DNA from: Meconema thalassinum
Taxonomy: Eukaryota > Arthropoda > Insecta > Orthoptera > Tettigoniidae
Assembly (NCBI GenBank): GCA_946902985.2
Contig: OX336388.2
Coordinates: forward strand, 1,384,553,723-1,384,617,722
Length of the DNA: 64,000 nucleotides
Direction: 5' to 3'
The notes beneath the pieces are model-generated. The model ran no database searches, was not told the DNA's origin, and saw only the letters and a program-made list of their open reading frames with translations. The stretch's first letter is position 1. Each line of letters starts with the position of its first letter. The position numbers were made by a program, and so were the translations under genes. Shown piece after piece: positions 45,501 to 57,816 of this stretch.

Positions 45501-48424
45501 CCCCATCCTCTCACAGTAAATACATCCTAACGGCATCATCGGCTCCCGGCCACCATAAACATGGAGTCCAACGATGCACAACCCTCTCCCACCACGCTTT
45601 AACCCCACTCAGCAAATAACACCCTCGGATCCTAATAATAAGGGACCAAATACACCATAAACCTACTAATATCTCCAGAAAAGTACCAAGGCATCAGCGC
45701 TGGAAATCTGATACGGTAATAACAGGTCTAAAGTAGTCACTGCATTTCGAAGATTCTACAGCCCCAAAACACTAGGAACTATACATAATCACACAGTACA
45801 CGAAAATATATTTAAAAATCACACTAAACACTACAGTATACAGTATCACACTTATTTTCAACGGAATCTGAAGTCACACTAGATGGTGACGAAAAGGTAA
45901 ACGGATGGGAACACAATCGCCACACGAGGACAGAGCTGGAGAAGGCGGCGATGAATCCTGATCCAGTTTAATGACAGATGGACGTAAGGTCGAAGCGCCG
46001 ATGACTCAGTGCGGGCAAACTTCGGAATCCTGGGAGTACCTAGCCTATCCCCGGGACGAAGAAACTCACACCCATTATGCACTGCGGTCCTCGAAGCCAG
46101 GCCTGCAGGGTAGACTTTTGACATCTAGTAGGAGAATTAGCCAGCTCCATATTAGACTCAGGATACAAACCTAGAGACGACCACATTTAGGACTAGACCC
46201 ATAGCTAGATGTAAGCTAGGTCCATCCTCGGAGGCATAGAGGATAGTCTTCCAATCGTGTGAAGTGAAGAAGGGCCTCAGGATTCAACGGGACGAATCCT
46301 GGAGCACGCCAAGTCGTCATTCCGGACAGTGAGGTGAAGATGATTTAATAAATAATATATAATAACTAATGAATGATAAATCATGCGTATGGAATGAATG
46401 CGGTAATTCGGTACCGTGCCCACATAAATGGATGTCACCGAGTCTCCAGAGCTTAAATGGTAACGCAGCGAGCGGCCAGTGATGTAAATGAGGAATGCGG
46501 CGAGCTCTCACAGCGGCCTGGGCAACCGATTAATAAATATAAAATGGCGAATAAAGCTCCCTAGCAACGCAGTCACACAGGCCTATACACTACACATTAG
46601 TTATTAAGGGGGGAAGTCGACAGTTAGTTTATAGGAGGGGACTACGGGCTCCTGTTGGGTTCCGGTCCCAGCAGGATGTCGCAAGGGCACCTCGGAAGGG
46701 AGACCGACCGGGGGGATCCTCACGTCAAAATTTTAGTATATAAGATACAGTAGCATTTAGAAGGCAACTTAGATTTAAGCAAATTTAACAAGCGCTGTTG
46801 TAAAACAGTAGCTACAGCATATCGGCATTAGGTTAAGGACTATTTCGGCATGTATATACAAATATTTTTTTTGTGTATAGCATTAATTAATAGAATATAG
46901 GTTAAGCACACTTTACTTATCGATAGGGCGTTCGGCACCGTATAGGATATGACCGACACCGTATAGAATTAATTGAAACTGACATGCGAACGCGACACAG
47001 GGCGTTCGGCACCGTCTAGGGTAAGTCCGATTACATGTCAACAATAAACGGTACAGCAACCGAGGCTGACCAACCGCAGTAATACACGAGACGTCCGAAG
47101 AGGTCTCAAGGGTGGTGGCACCATCCAAGCCGACCCTTAAAACAGCGCTGCGCGACATAGGCGCGTATTGGTAATATTTGGCCAAGGGCATATTTACCAC
47201 ATGTCTTTGTTTTTCAGCAAAAGAGCTCCAACGCAGCACCAAGGAATGGAATCCAAATAATCATGATTTACCAGGTAAAGATGACGTCACACATACACAC
47301 ACACTCATACACCTGTATACACTGAGGAGACACACAAATACACAAAAGAACACAATAGACATAAGTAAGCTAAGGTAAGGTTATAGCCGGCATAGGCTAA
47401 GAATAGAATAAGGCGCACAAAGGGAGATTAGTATTTACATGCACCAATGGCAATCAAAAGGCATACGAATGTACGATGGCAACAATGTACCATCGATGTA
47501 ATAATGACAATGCGTTCTCTTTCAGATTACGAAAATTCAACGGGGACATCAGCATACCCACTAACGAATTTTGTTCCACAGATGCAAACATATTGTACAC
47601 ATGTCTTTTGTATATATATTTTCCAACACAAATGTAACACACACTCTCCTTCTAGCACAGAAATACACGATACGCATCAGCTTAGTCACACTAGTAAAGT
47701 GATGACGCCAGCGCCCAATGACAGTCAGCAACCGTGAGACGCTGAAAGCCGTTGACGCTAACACAAAAACGCTCGAGCAAAGGAGCGATAATTCGATGAC
47801 CAGGGGCGGCACAGATTTTGTAAGTGCCGTGCCTCGTCATCAGGATGGAATTCCTACTCACGGCAGGAAGACCATTAGTGTATAGACCAACAGAGTAACC
47901 ACTAAACCACAGGGGAACAACGGCCGAAATAGTACATAAGTAGATTATAGATCATAGCGGCCGCATTAGATGAACTGAGAACATGGTTATATTTTAGTAT
48001 GTCTATAGTTATCACTATTATCACTAGCAGTATTATTAACATACCATAAGTGAAACGACCATTATTATGGCCATTTTTAATGAACACCACCACCATTGTC
48101 ATCATTATCATTATTAATATCATCGTAATAATTTTGGAAAATGTCACTACAGCTCGCATTGCAACTCCGCATTCACCAATGCATATATATATATATATAT
48201 ATATATACACGCACACTGATTATGCTTTTGTTTCCTTCATTTTCTTCCTACTAACGTTAAAATTTGTGAAGGTGTCCTGTTTCTTCCCAACAACAATAAA
48301 TCATAACTTACACCCTGGGGCACCTGAAGAGGGACAAGAAGAAGAAGAAGAAGAAGAACCACTACGCCGACACGCGTACTCTATTTCCCGTTCGCGAGGC
48401 CGCGAACAAAGGCCGAGGAGGTCT
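42589..48424 (+). other. Interior of the LTR element without recognisable pol
   Basis: No frame beyond about 145 codons exists on either strand, and I find no YxDD, DTG or integrase motif. The plus strand is A- and C-rich and T-poor over much of 42.6-45.2 kb. Short direct repeats are present: CACGGGRAGGTTCTTTTACA (42934 and 43081) and GGGCGTTCGGCACCGT (46926 and 47000). There is a small hairpin CATCTCT...AGAGATG near 45269, an (AT)n run at 48184-48207 and an (AAG)n run at 48334-48357 close to the 3' LTR. Segment 46330-48330 is less skewed and may hold foreign insertions. Confidence 0.6.
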
Positions 48425-49286
48425 TGTACAGTCCAGGGGCAGTACCCCTAAGACCCACCCCTTCATCTTTCACCAAAACCACCCTCATAGGCATGCCATA
48501 AGCCTCACATACTTCCTCAACACGAGCAGGCCCAGCAATATTGCTGACAGCCACGCTTACACAACACATACATAAGCACACTATCTGGAGCAGCGACGGT
48601 GAGGAAACGCCGACCAAGCAGTGGGGGAAGGCCTTAAAAGCTAGACCCAGAAGAGCCCCATTATCTATTCGTGGCCAGCGGCTCTGCTCCTCCAAGGTCC
48701 GTTCCAGCTCTTCACCAGGTGAGAACTAGCCGTGTGCTCAGATTCCCAATTATTGTAACACCTACCCAGAACACTTTGTATTTCACACACTCTGTACTTT
48801 GTTTTATACCTGTCCACCACCTAAAGGGACAGTACATCACCGCCACTGACCAATAAATACTTGGTCAGTAAACACATACATCTATTACTCATTTCACCCA
48901 GTTTTACATCCCTACACCCAACATGACCTTAGTCCTAATTGCCCCTGACCGTGAAGGCCAGGAACTGCACCGTCAGGAATCCCATTGTATTCGAGCAAGC
49001 AGCCAGACTGCAGCGTGCCAAGTTGTCGACTCTGCACGTGAGCTCGCTAAACGCTCGCTCATACATAATTGGCAGGCTAAGTTAATAGCTCACTCTTAGA
49101 CGTTCATCCCCTAACAGGTAGACGCACCCTGTAGGAACGTACCCCAACAGCTCACATCCTCACACCAACACATTACACTAGTAGTCTCCCCCAATTACAG
49201 GAAACTACCCCTTTTTCGGAAACATCCCCTAAATTAATACATCTACACTACCCTGTTTATCTCACCCCCAACAGAGGGATAAAACA
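48425..49286 (+). repeat. 3' LTR (862 bp)
   Basis: It matches the 5' LTR along its full length, with the same ends and the same hairpin-borne AATAAA near 48854. It is followed at once by the ATAC duplication. Confidence 0.95.
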
Positions 49287-49290
49287 ATAC

Positions 49291-49680
49291 CTGTGTGCTA
49301 TCTCTTGGTGCTAGTTTAGGATTAACAATGTTTTCAAGCTTTCGAATTTATTATTGGGTAGAGAGAAACCGCTGAGCCCACACAATTCCCAAGAAGAAGA
49401 GGAACAACGCTTTGGAAGGACTTTCATCCTTAGTGGGAATCCAGCGCATGCGCTCTTCATTTAAGTCAGCTGACAGAATTCCTACAGATAATTATAAATC
49501 TTTATGTTAGAACACATACTAAAATTATAATTATCGTCGAACATAAACAGTCGTATACAACTCTCCTATAATGTTAATTAAGACACTCGCATGGAAATTA
49601 AGAAACTCACTTAGCTCGTTTAAAAACACACTCGCGTCTAAATTGTTGCCATTATAGGCTTCTTGCATAATGTACTATTG
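49291..49680. other. Unassigned spacer
   Basis: I see no known element. The pre-insertion sequence on this side does not resemble any other part of the window. Confidence 0.4.
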
Positions 49681-50460
49681 CCTACTATATATAAGATTGA
49701 TTGTTTGTTCGTCCCTTATGCGTACATATACCATTCATCGGATTGATATCAAATTTTGGTGAGTTGTTGCGCACACTCCCTGGATGGTTATGGGAATAGC
49801 AAAAACAATTTAAAAGAGATCGCGCGCGAGTAGCTTCAAAAAAATACCGCGCGATTCGTTTCAACAAAGTTCCATATGCGTTCATATGCCATACATCCGA
49901 TTGCGATGACATTTTGGTGAGCGTTGTGTTCACTTTTGCGAAGGTTTCTGACTTAGTAAATCCATCTTACAATGGGCAGCGCACGAGTAGATTCAATAAC
50001 TGTGTGACAGTGCGCGAATCGTTTCAAAAAGACCTGTATGCGTTCATATACCATTCATCCGATTGCGTTGAAACTTTCGTGAGTTGTTGTGTACACTCTT
50101 GCAAAGGTTTCTGACGTAATAAATCCATTTTACAATTGGTAACACGAGGGTATATTCAACAAATGGGTGACGGCGAGTGATTCTTTTCAACAAACTCCCG
50201 TATGCGTTCATATACCATTCATCCGATTACAATGAAACTTAGGTGAGTTGTTGTGTATACTCCTTCAAAAGTCTGTGCCTTAGTAAATCCGTATTACAAT
50301 TGGTAGCGCACAAGTAGATTCAACAAATGGGTTACGGCACGCGAATCGTTTCAACAAAGTATCGTATGCGTTCATGTACCGTATTTTCACCGACTTCCGA
50401 CATACCAATATTACACGCATGTTGCAGTAAAATATATTATTGGGCCAAATGGCTTCACTA
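49681..50460 (+). mobile_element. Helitron-like element H4 with a tandem array
   Basis: The start CCTACTATATATAAGATTG followed by TTTGTTCGTCC resembles Helitron 5' ends (usually TCTACTATAT). The body is a tandem array of about 162 bp units: TGCGTTCATATACCATTCAT or a close variant recurs near 49718, 49876, 50037, 50203 and 50366. Units also share CAATTGGTARC and GGTTTCTGACTTAGTAAATCC. No 3' hairpin with CTAG was found, so the right end is uncertain. Nothing is encoded. Confidence 0.55.
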
Positions 50461-50466
50461 ATCCAT

Positions 50467-50534
50467 CCCCAGAACAATAATCATCATCATCGTCATCGTC
50501 ATCATCACCATCATCATCATCATCATCATCATCA
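50467..50534 (+). repeat. (ATC)n microsatellite
   Basis: ATC/GTC repeats. They follow AGAACAATA, similar to the tail of the 3'-UTR-like repeat at 22505-22535, so this may be the worn tail of a retroposon. Confidence 0.9.
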
Positions 50535-51613
50535 AAGTATGTTAATTATTTGAAAAGATATCACACTAGTGATCAAGGAGTTGTACTCAGCATGCAGTAA
50601 ATAATACAAAGAGCTGCCTTCACCAGCCATTTATATCCTCCATAACTGGATGTTGCACTATGTACAGTATTACGAAAGTGAGGCAGATTCCCAATATCTA
50701 GCAAAGTTAATCGAGCTAATACACAAATTCCAACATCGAGTGGTAAATTGTTGCAATATTTTCTATAATTATGGGAATAAACATACACCTGTGGTAGAAA
50801 AAGGAATTTGTCACAGGGAGTGTTTAGTGTATAATATAAATTTTATCAGAGATTTGGTAGCTTTTGCCTGCAATACCTGTAGAAACTGCGCCAAAATCCT
50901 AGCCTCATTTGCTTCAGAATACAACGATACGTACAGCTACGTGCAGTAAAATATAGCGATCAAAGTCACTAACAGGTCAGGGAGTAAAGAATACAAGGAT
51001 ACGTAGGAGCAGATGACCTCGTAGTTCCGCCCCTTAAAGCAACAATAACTAACTAATTAACAACGATATGTGGAGCTACATTCAGTTAGATGTAGAGATC
51101 ACCAACAGGATAGAGAGTAAAGAATACGACGACCTGCTAATACTGTCATCTCCAACTTGGAGCCACCCTAATATCTCCGAGTTGAAGTTAAGGTAAGTTA
51201 CCCTTCAGAACAGATAACAAACCTTTTAAATATGCCAATATTTCGCACTGACCAGCTGGTCTCAGATAATAATGAGTTTACGAATTTTCATTGAAATATA
51301 TATCATACTAAGTTAGTAAATTACTGTACATCGTTCTTCAATCTTTCAGTTCAGCTTTTAACTAACGGAAATCAGTCATCAGCGGACGGGTTTTAGGAAG
51401 TTTGCCAGCTCCTCTATTGTGTTTCAGACTAAATTTGTTTCAGCTTTTCTTGCTTTCATGAACGTTAGGTTGACGGTGCCACAATCTGCTTGCTGAGACA
51501 AACACATTATCGATATAGCTGCATGTAGGGCTCTAAACGGATTTTGACTTTAATGCTCCTTTCCGTTTAGCATTATAAACTATTTCAATAGGCATACTAA
51601 TGAATATAGTGCT
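50535..51613. other. Mostly unassigned; SINE tail at 51005-51058
   Basis: The only repeat I recognise is the S3-type terminal motif GACCTCGTAGTTCCGCCCC followed by AACAATAACTAACTAA. A frame at 50650-50949 (99 codons, Cys-containing) has no motif I know and is not supported as a gene. Confidence 0.4.
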
Positions 51614-51625
51614 ACTTATACTAAT

Positions 51626-51914
51626 TAATAAAACTAAACTCCGTGGCACTACAGCCCATGAAGGGCTCAGCCATTTGCCCTGCAGATTACGGGGTGACGC
51701 GTGGTCAGCGTGGTCCCCTCGGCCGTTAATCTTGGTCTCCGTGACTTCACTTCTGCTTCACTGTCAGACAGCTACTCAATTGGCCTCATAAGACTGAGTG
51801 CTCGCCCGTTCCAGCCCTCACGCCAGGTTCTAAAAACCTTGACGGAGCCAGGATTCGAACCCGAGGCCTACGAGTGTGAGGCAGGTGCGCTATGCCCGAC
51901 ACCATGGAGCGGGC
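51626..51914 (-). mobile_element. tRNA-derived SINE, family S4
   Basis: This minus-orientation SINE is bounded by a perfect 12 bp duplication, ACTTATACTAAT, at 51614-51625 and 51915-51926. The tRNA-like head at the right has the B box GGGTTCGAATCC (51850-51861 on the minus strand). The left end CCGTGGCACTACAGCCC matches my memory of a common insect SINE. An (AAT)n run follows at 51968-51996. Confidence 0.88.
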
Positions 51915-52134
51915 ACTTATACTAATACTAACACTAATACTAATAATAGTAATAAATTAAAATGATGTAATAATAATAATAATAATAATAATAATATGCT
52001 ATTTACTATACCGGTACATCACTGCCGTACAGCGTTCATACCTGAAAGTAAACAAACCATATAATTAAACACAAATTATAGTGAAACATAAATCTTTAAC
52101 GAGATATGAACATGAAACCCTAATTTTCAATGTA

Positions 52135-52858
52135 CAGTGCAACTTGGATAATTCGAACCTCAACGGACCAGTAAAAAAAATCGAACTATCCGAAAATTCG
52201 AATTAAGAAAGTTCTTTGAAAAGGGTAGAGAAAATATATTGTATTACGTATACATAATGATTTACGTTTAACAAAACAGATTAACAGACAGCGGTACTGT
52301 ATAATGACTGTATCGTAGTATCTTAAATCACCACTATTTTTTCTGCCAAAGTCAAAGTTTTGTAAGGAACCCGAAGCTTTGATGACGACATTTTAGCTCT
52401 GTACACAACCATTAAAACACAGGGAAAACCAGACTTCTAAACAACCACAAGTGTAATCAAACCACTCAGAATACTGCAGTACACAGCACGCACTATCAGA
52501 CAGATGTAAGGGATGGCACTGTTATGAGATATGAGATGTGGGGCGTTGCAAAAATATGGCAGGGGTGTTGGGCATTGACCTCGGAAGGAGCGTCGCAGGC
52601 GTGTTGTTAGTCAGGCAAAACAATCGAGTAGGGGCCGCATGCCATTGATACAACGTCGGTTTTCGGGAATTCCTGACTCAACTGTTTGGCTTTCGATCGT
52701 CTTTTTACACGTAAAAACTTCGAATTATCCAAAATATAATTCGAATTAACCACGTTTTTTAGCATTGATTGTAGATATAGAATGCTAGGGACTAAGAGAA
52801 AAATTCGAATTAAAGAATATGTCGAATTACAGAAGTTCGAATTAGCCACGTTCCACTG
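52135..52858. mobile_element. pogo/Tc1-mariner type MITE with TA target
   Basis: TA dinucleotides at 52133-52134 and 52859-52860 flank 24 bp terminal inverted repeats that begin CAGTGSAACKTGG and continue TAATTCGAAC, with 21 of 24 positions matching between 52135-52158 and 52835-52858. Subterminal copies of TTCGAATTA occur on both sides (for example near 52195, 52719 and 52739). The interior has no transposase frame. CAGTG ends with a TA target are typical of pogo-like and related elements. Confidence 0.88.
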
Positions 52859-52860
52859 TA

Positions 52861-53399
52861 CCAACATTGGTTATTCTGAGTCTTTGATTTCCTTGAGTTC
52901 CCGGCAACACAGTATTACGTCAGCGATAAATGGCACCAACTCAGCGTTACACCGGCTATTTCAACATTTTTTTCTCTTGGTTATGTGACTCTATTTCAAA
53001 TACGTCAATTAACCTCAAGTATGGTAGTCAATGAGAGACCACTCAAAATTTGCCTACATACCACTAGCACTAAATCTGTCCGATCCGCATTTTAGATATG
53101 TAGCCAATTTAGCATAATTGACGACCAAACCGAAATTTCTGTTTTAAACTATCTCCATTAAAGCTCAGGTTTATGTCAACAGACTTTTCATATATCATGT
53201 TGGTTGAAACATTTTATTATATATGAATTGAAGCCAATGGCCACAGCGGGGTATTTTAATTGAACGCCAGAAGGCTCCCCATCAAGTTTAATTTCAAGTA
53301 GTTCCAACTTTGGCAACCAGAGAAGACACTGTCACTGACACCTAGCGGTGAACGTTGGAACTTGATAACTAAGTAACCTACAAATTTATCTACACACGT
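52861..53399. other. Unassigned spacer
   Basis: I see no known element or gene-like frame. Confidence 0.4.
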
Positions 53400-53426
53400 T
53401 CAATTGTAGTGGTAGTTCTCTATGGC

Positions 53427-53575
53427 ATGGACCCGCCGGCTTTGCTTCCCCTTCAGAGGAAGGCATACTGAAGGATTTTAACGCTCTTAATAGTCCGAGG
53501 ACTTCGGCCAGGTTTGAACCCGCGATCTTGGGCTTAGCAGTTTAGCATGCTACCGACTACGCCACCGAAGTCATT
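53427..53575 (-). mobile_element. tRNA-derived SINE, family S5
   Basis: On the minus strand the head reads GGTGGCGTAGTCGGTAGCAT (A-box region) and CGCGGGTTCAAACC (B box), a good tRNA-like promoter. The body to the left is about 80 bp. The target duplication is unclear. Confidence 0.7.
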
Positions 53576-53619
53576 TGAAACGTTTTGTAACCCCATTATG
53601 TCTATCACTTAAACCCTCT

Positions 53620-53905
53620 TCAATAGCCGAGCATTCTAGAACACACTTCGGTCAAGGACCCTGCTATTGCACAATTCAGAGATCCGAGGTTCAAATCTTG
53701 GAGCCCACTGACTGCAAACTTACTCCTGGGCTTTCCTTATTCACATTTGGCAATTTGTAAGATCGTACGTTATTTTAAGACCCGTGGTATATTTCCTAGT
53801 CATAGGCCCTGTTACAAACATAAAACTAGCACATGTTGTTCAAGCCATTTTAAACACAGACAAATACAGGGGACTGATGTTTAACAGTAACAACTATGCC
53901 ACTAA
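53620..53905 (+). mobile_element. tRNA-like SINE, family S6
   Basis: Plus strand. AGCCGAGCATTCTAGA forms a worn A box and CCGAGGTTCAAATCTTGG contains the B box, followed by a body ending near GGGGACTGATGTTTAACAG. I have no second copy in the window for comparison. Confidence 0.5.
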
Positions 53906-54225
53906 GACCAAGACTAATGGCGAACGATTTTATACTATTAATTACTAACGTAGAGCTCGTTTTAGGTAGCTAGGTTTAATAGAAAATGAAGGAGTGTCTG
54001 GACAGCGGATGCTGAGCATAATTCCTACTTCAAATGAATATTTCTTGATTGGCACAAACATTAAAGCCGAACACATAAGAGCAAAGATACCACAATTGAT
54101 ACAATAAAATAACAAATGAAAATATTTAAACAATTACAAGTGGTTAACCTCCAATGATTATTGTCAATGCATACCCTCTGCCGAGTTCGTTCTTCTCTCT
54201 GCTCAAATACGGTCTTCTAGCTACA

Positions 54226-54343
54226 ATAAATAAGTAAATAAATAGATAAACAGACAAACAGATAAATAATTATATTTAATAAAATAAAATAAATTAAGTA
54301 TTTAATAAATAAATACGTAAATAAATAAATAAATAAATAAAAA
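54226..54343 (+). repeat. (AAAT)n-rich microsatellite
   Basis: Interrupted AAAT/AAAC repeats with a final clean (AATA)n stretch at 54319-54341. Confidence 0.9.
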
Positions 54344-54454
54344 GTCAAACATCTCCTAGGACAACAGTTTACGGCAAGTTTGGTCCACAGATCCACAAAA
54401 TGTTAGATAAAAAGAATGTCAAAATTAAATATGATCTAAACTCATGCGTAAATA

Positions 54455-56262
54455 ACAAGTAGTTCCGTAAAGAACTATACAGCCTATTTTCATATATCCT
54501 GCTCATGTTACTTGTCTCTATCAACATACAAAATTTCAGTTTAATTCCTGTAACAGATTCGTAGGTATTGAGAACCGTCTAAATATTTCAGATTGTCGCC
54601 AGGTTGGATTTTTATTTTTGTACTATTACATTAAGATTATTGTGTACGTGTGGTATTCAAACTTCAATCGCATGATTAGAACACAAGAAGTAAAAACGAG
54701 ATTTTAAAATTACGCACAGCAGCCATCTTTTGATTATGCAAACAATTGAAATAAATTAGATGCCAGTGGATCAACATTTGTATAAGCATTTAACGTGCAA
54801 CGTTTCACAGCACTCGGATAGTTAATTCGCGAGAATTGTCCATTTAAATATTTATACTTCGCGTCGCCGCCATGTTTGATTTGTGCTCACCAGGTTAATG
54901 AAAGTCCTATAGGTGAACATATGTTTATAGTCTCTATGAACATACAAAAATTCAGTTTGGTTGCTGTAAAAGATTCATAGATATTGAGAACCGTCTAAAT
55001 ATTTCGGAAGCTCACCATTTATGATTGTTATATATATAGGCCATAGAGTTATGGACCATTCAAGGACAATTATTGCCTAGGTTCATTATTCAAACTTTCA
55101 CTTCGATCGCATGATTACGACACAAGAAATAAAAACTTAATTTAAAAATTTCGCACAGCCGCCATATTGAGGTTATGTAAACAATTGATTTAAATTAGAT
55201 GGAAGTGCATTACAATCTGCAAAATCATTTACTGTACCACATTTCACTGCGCTCAGAGAGTTAAATCACGAGAAAAGTCTATTAAAATATTTCAAATTCG
55301 CTTGGTCGCCATGTTCGTTTTTTACTTTACAAGTTTATGAAGTATATATAGATAAACTTGTACCAGTACCCTTTATCACCGTACAAAATTGCAGGATAAT
55401 ATCTGTAATAGTTTCGGAGATATAGAATGTCAGTGAAATATTTCGCACAGCCGCCATTTTGAGGTTATGTAAACAATTGAACTAAATTAGACTCCAGTGC
55501 ATTACAATATGTATAAACACTTGCTGTACCTAGTTTCATTACGTTTGGATGGTTAAATCGTGAGAAAAGTCTATTTAAAAGTCTCAACTTCGCTTGGTCG
55601 CCATGTTCGTTTTCTACTTTACAAGTTTATGAAATATACATAGGTAAACTTGTATCAGTACCCTTTATCACCGTACTAAAATTGCAGGGTGATATCTGTA
55701 ATAGTTTCGGAGATATAGAATGTCAGTGAAATATTTCGCACAGCCGCCATTTTGAAGTTATGTAAACAATTGAACTAAATTAGACTCCAGTGCATTACAA
55801 TGTGTATATACATTTGCTGTACCAAGTTTCATTACGTGTGGATAGTTAAATCGCGAGAAAAGTCTATTTAAAAGTCTCAAATTCGCTTGACCGCCATGTT
55901 GGTTTTGTAGTTACCAGGTTTTTGAAAGTCTCATAGGTGAACTTCTAGTAGTGCCCTTTATCACCGTACACAATTTCAGGGCGATATCGGTAACAGTTTC
56001 GGAGATATTGAATGCTAGTGAAATATTTCGCACAGCCGCCATTTTGCATTGGTGAGACGTAACAAAATTTGAAGGGCACGGTCGAGGTCGCCGGGAATAG
56101 TGCTATGAACATACCGAGTTTCATTGAAATCGCTCCAGCCGTTTAGATTTTATTAGGGGGGGACACACACACGAATCACACACACACACACACACGCACA
56201 CACACACGGACAAAAGGTGATCTCATAAGCCTATTTTTTCAAAATTGAAAATAGGCTAAAAA
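54455..56262 (-). mobile_element. HINE/DINE-1-like Helentron, copy B
   Basis: On the minus strand it starts near 56262 with TTTAGCCTATTTTCAA, followed by an (AC)n microsatellite (56163-56212). It ends with the inverted copy TGAAAATAGGCT, a stem-loop AGTTC-CGTAAA-GAACT (54461-54476) and CTTG before a T (54455). The interior holds tandem units of about 295 bp; CACAGCCGCCATTTTG recurs near 55147, 55446, 55739 and 56032, with an older unit near 54715. The unit differs from that of copies A and C, but the ends and architecture are the same. Confidence 0.75.
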
Positions 56263-57402
56263 AATATAAGAAGTAAGTAAGTTATTAAGGTAGGAGTAAA
56301 AAATGAGATTATGTGAAATTCAAAAAGAAGAAATAAAGTACCGTAAGTCGTTTGAGAGGGTGGTCTGAAGAATAGTCAAAGGCCAATATGTGTGATAAAC
56401 AAGATACGGTACTCTCGTTATATTTCATCGTAATTTAAAATACAAGAGATCCCAATGCTCCTCCAATCCACGCATGTGTAGGATATGCTGAGTATCCGGG
56501 AAATATGGCTATTATTCTCAACTGAATTTAACATTGTTATACCGTTATTAAGTTTTACAGTGGTCGTTTTAATTAATGACCCTGTGCACTTATTCCTGTT
56601 CATAACAACAATGATGGATGCTAATGACTGTGTTCTCAGGACAAAACTCCCTGGCTTCGTTATCACCCCACGCAAACCTATCAATCAGACACGTGCCATC
56701 CTTCACCATCAATTTCCTTAAGTAACTCATAATGACTGAGAGTTGTTGAAGAACTAGTCAGTATTTCACACTTTCAAACTTAGGAGTTTTGTTTAACGAG
56801 GTTATCTCCAGCTCATGAGCGTGAGTGGGTGGGTTCTGAGACAATAGAATCACCGTCCCTCTGCAGCTTAGCAAGATTATAACGCAGCATGTTTCTATGT
56901 GTCATAAAACTTAACCATGCAGTGGTTATGCAGGGTGCTCACAACACCCCAGTGTTTGAATTCGTTGAATTTTATTATTTCTAAGTTGGTCATACTGATG
57001 GTGTACTATGTACCTTCCTACCAGACAATGACGTTTGAAAGTAGCTCATTGTTGATCTTAACAGACCATTTTTTTAAACGCTATAATCATTTGTTGACGT
57101 AGGGGTGCTGGTTACACCTCACCTAACAACTTACGTAAAAGTTGTAATTGATTTAACTCCTTTCATTATCTTCTAGGTTCAACTGTGGACAGTTTCTTTG
57201 TTTCTAAAGATCAGTAATTTCAGAAGAACTTGTGTAATAGTGTCGTGAAAATACTCATAATAGATACGTTAGTGATATTTGTTTTTATTTTACAGCTGAA
57301 CCAAAAAACATTGGGAATTATCAATAATTTTCACTCATTCCTGCCCTCAGATTTTCTATTCGTTTAACAAGGGTGCGGTGAAATTTCATTTGATTCTTAA
57401 AT
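56263..57402. other. Unassigned spacer
   Basis: I see no recognised element. The small frames here (such as 56485-56721) lack motifs. Confidence 0.4.
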
Positions 57403-57809
57403 CAAATTCTTCTTCCACGCGATCAGGCCCAGTGGACCGCGCGCTGCTACAAGTTTCCTTATCCATCGTCTCTTATCCCAGCTGCCATCCGCCAACTGTC
57501 CATACGTATCGCTGCCCGTTGCAGATCTTCATAGAGTCCTTCACTCCACCGCTTCCTTGGTCTAACTGGTGGACTCCTTCCTGTGGGGATGAAATCTAGT
57601 AGCTTCCGTGACCTTCTGTGGCCTTCCATCCGGGCTACATGTCCAGCCCACTGCTGTCTTCTGCTTTTGATGGTTCCAGCTATGTTGGCATCATAGTACA
57701 GGTATTCTACTTCGTGATTGTGTCTAATCCTCCATTCACCCGTGTGTACATCCCTCACTGGTCCGAAGATCTTCCGAAGACATTTTCTCTCAAGATGTAT
57801 TTTACTTAG
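57403..57809 (-). pseudogene. 5'-truncated RTE-like LINE F
   Basis: The minus-strand frame from about 57800 reads ERKCLRKIFGPVRDVHTGEW, then YLYYDANIAGTIKSRRQQWA, GHVARMEGHRRSRKLLD and a basic PRKRW block, ending at 57459. This is the C-terminal region of an RTE-like LINE. A GAAGAAGAA tail lies at 57406-57414. The duplication CTTAAAT (57396-57402 and 57810-57816) bounds it. It belongs to a different subfamily from LINEs A, D and E. Confidence 0.8.
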
Positions 57810-57816
57810 CTTAAAT

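Larger units (their letters stand above)
40253..49286 (+). mobile_element. LTR retrotransposon, about 9.0 kb, probably non-autonomous
   Basis: Two direct LTRs (40253-41112 and 48425-49286) enclose 7.3 kb. Both start TGTACAG and end ATAAAACA, and the element is flanked by a 4 bp duplication ATAC (40249-40252 and 49287-49290), as expected for integrase-mediated insertion; a 4 bp duplication favours the Ty3/gypsy group. By eye the LTRs differ by about 18 substitutions and 2 single-base indels. A purine-rich stretch GGCCGAGGAGG lies just before the 3' LTR and may act as polypurine tract. After the 5' LTR the sequence GATTGGTGGAGGTGACGC could hold a primer-binding site, but I cannot match it to a tRNA. 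No protease, RT, RNase H or integrase frame is visible. Confidence 0.92.

Noticed and set aside
47178..47378. Small frame with Thr/His repeats near 47.3 kb
   Set aside because: It comes from an ACACAC-rich stretch and has no support as a gene.
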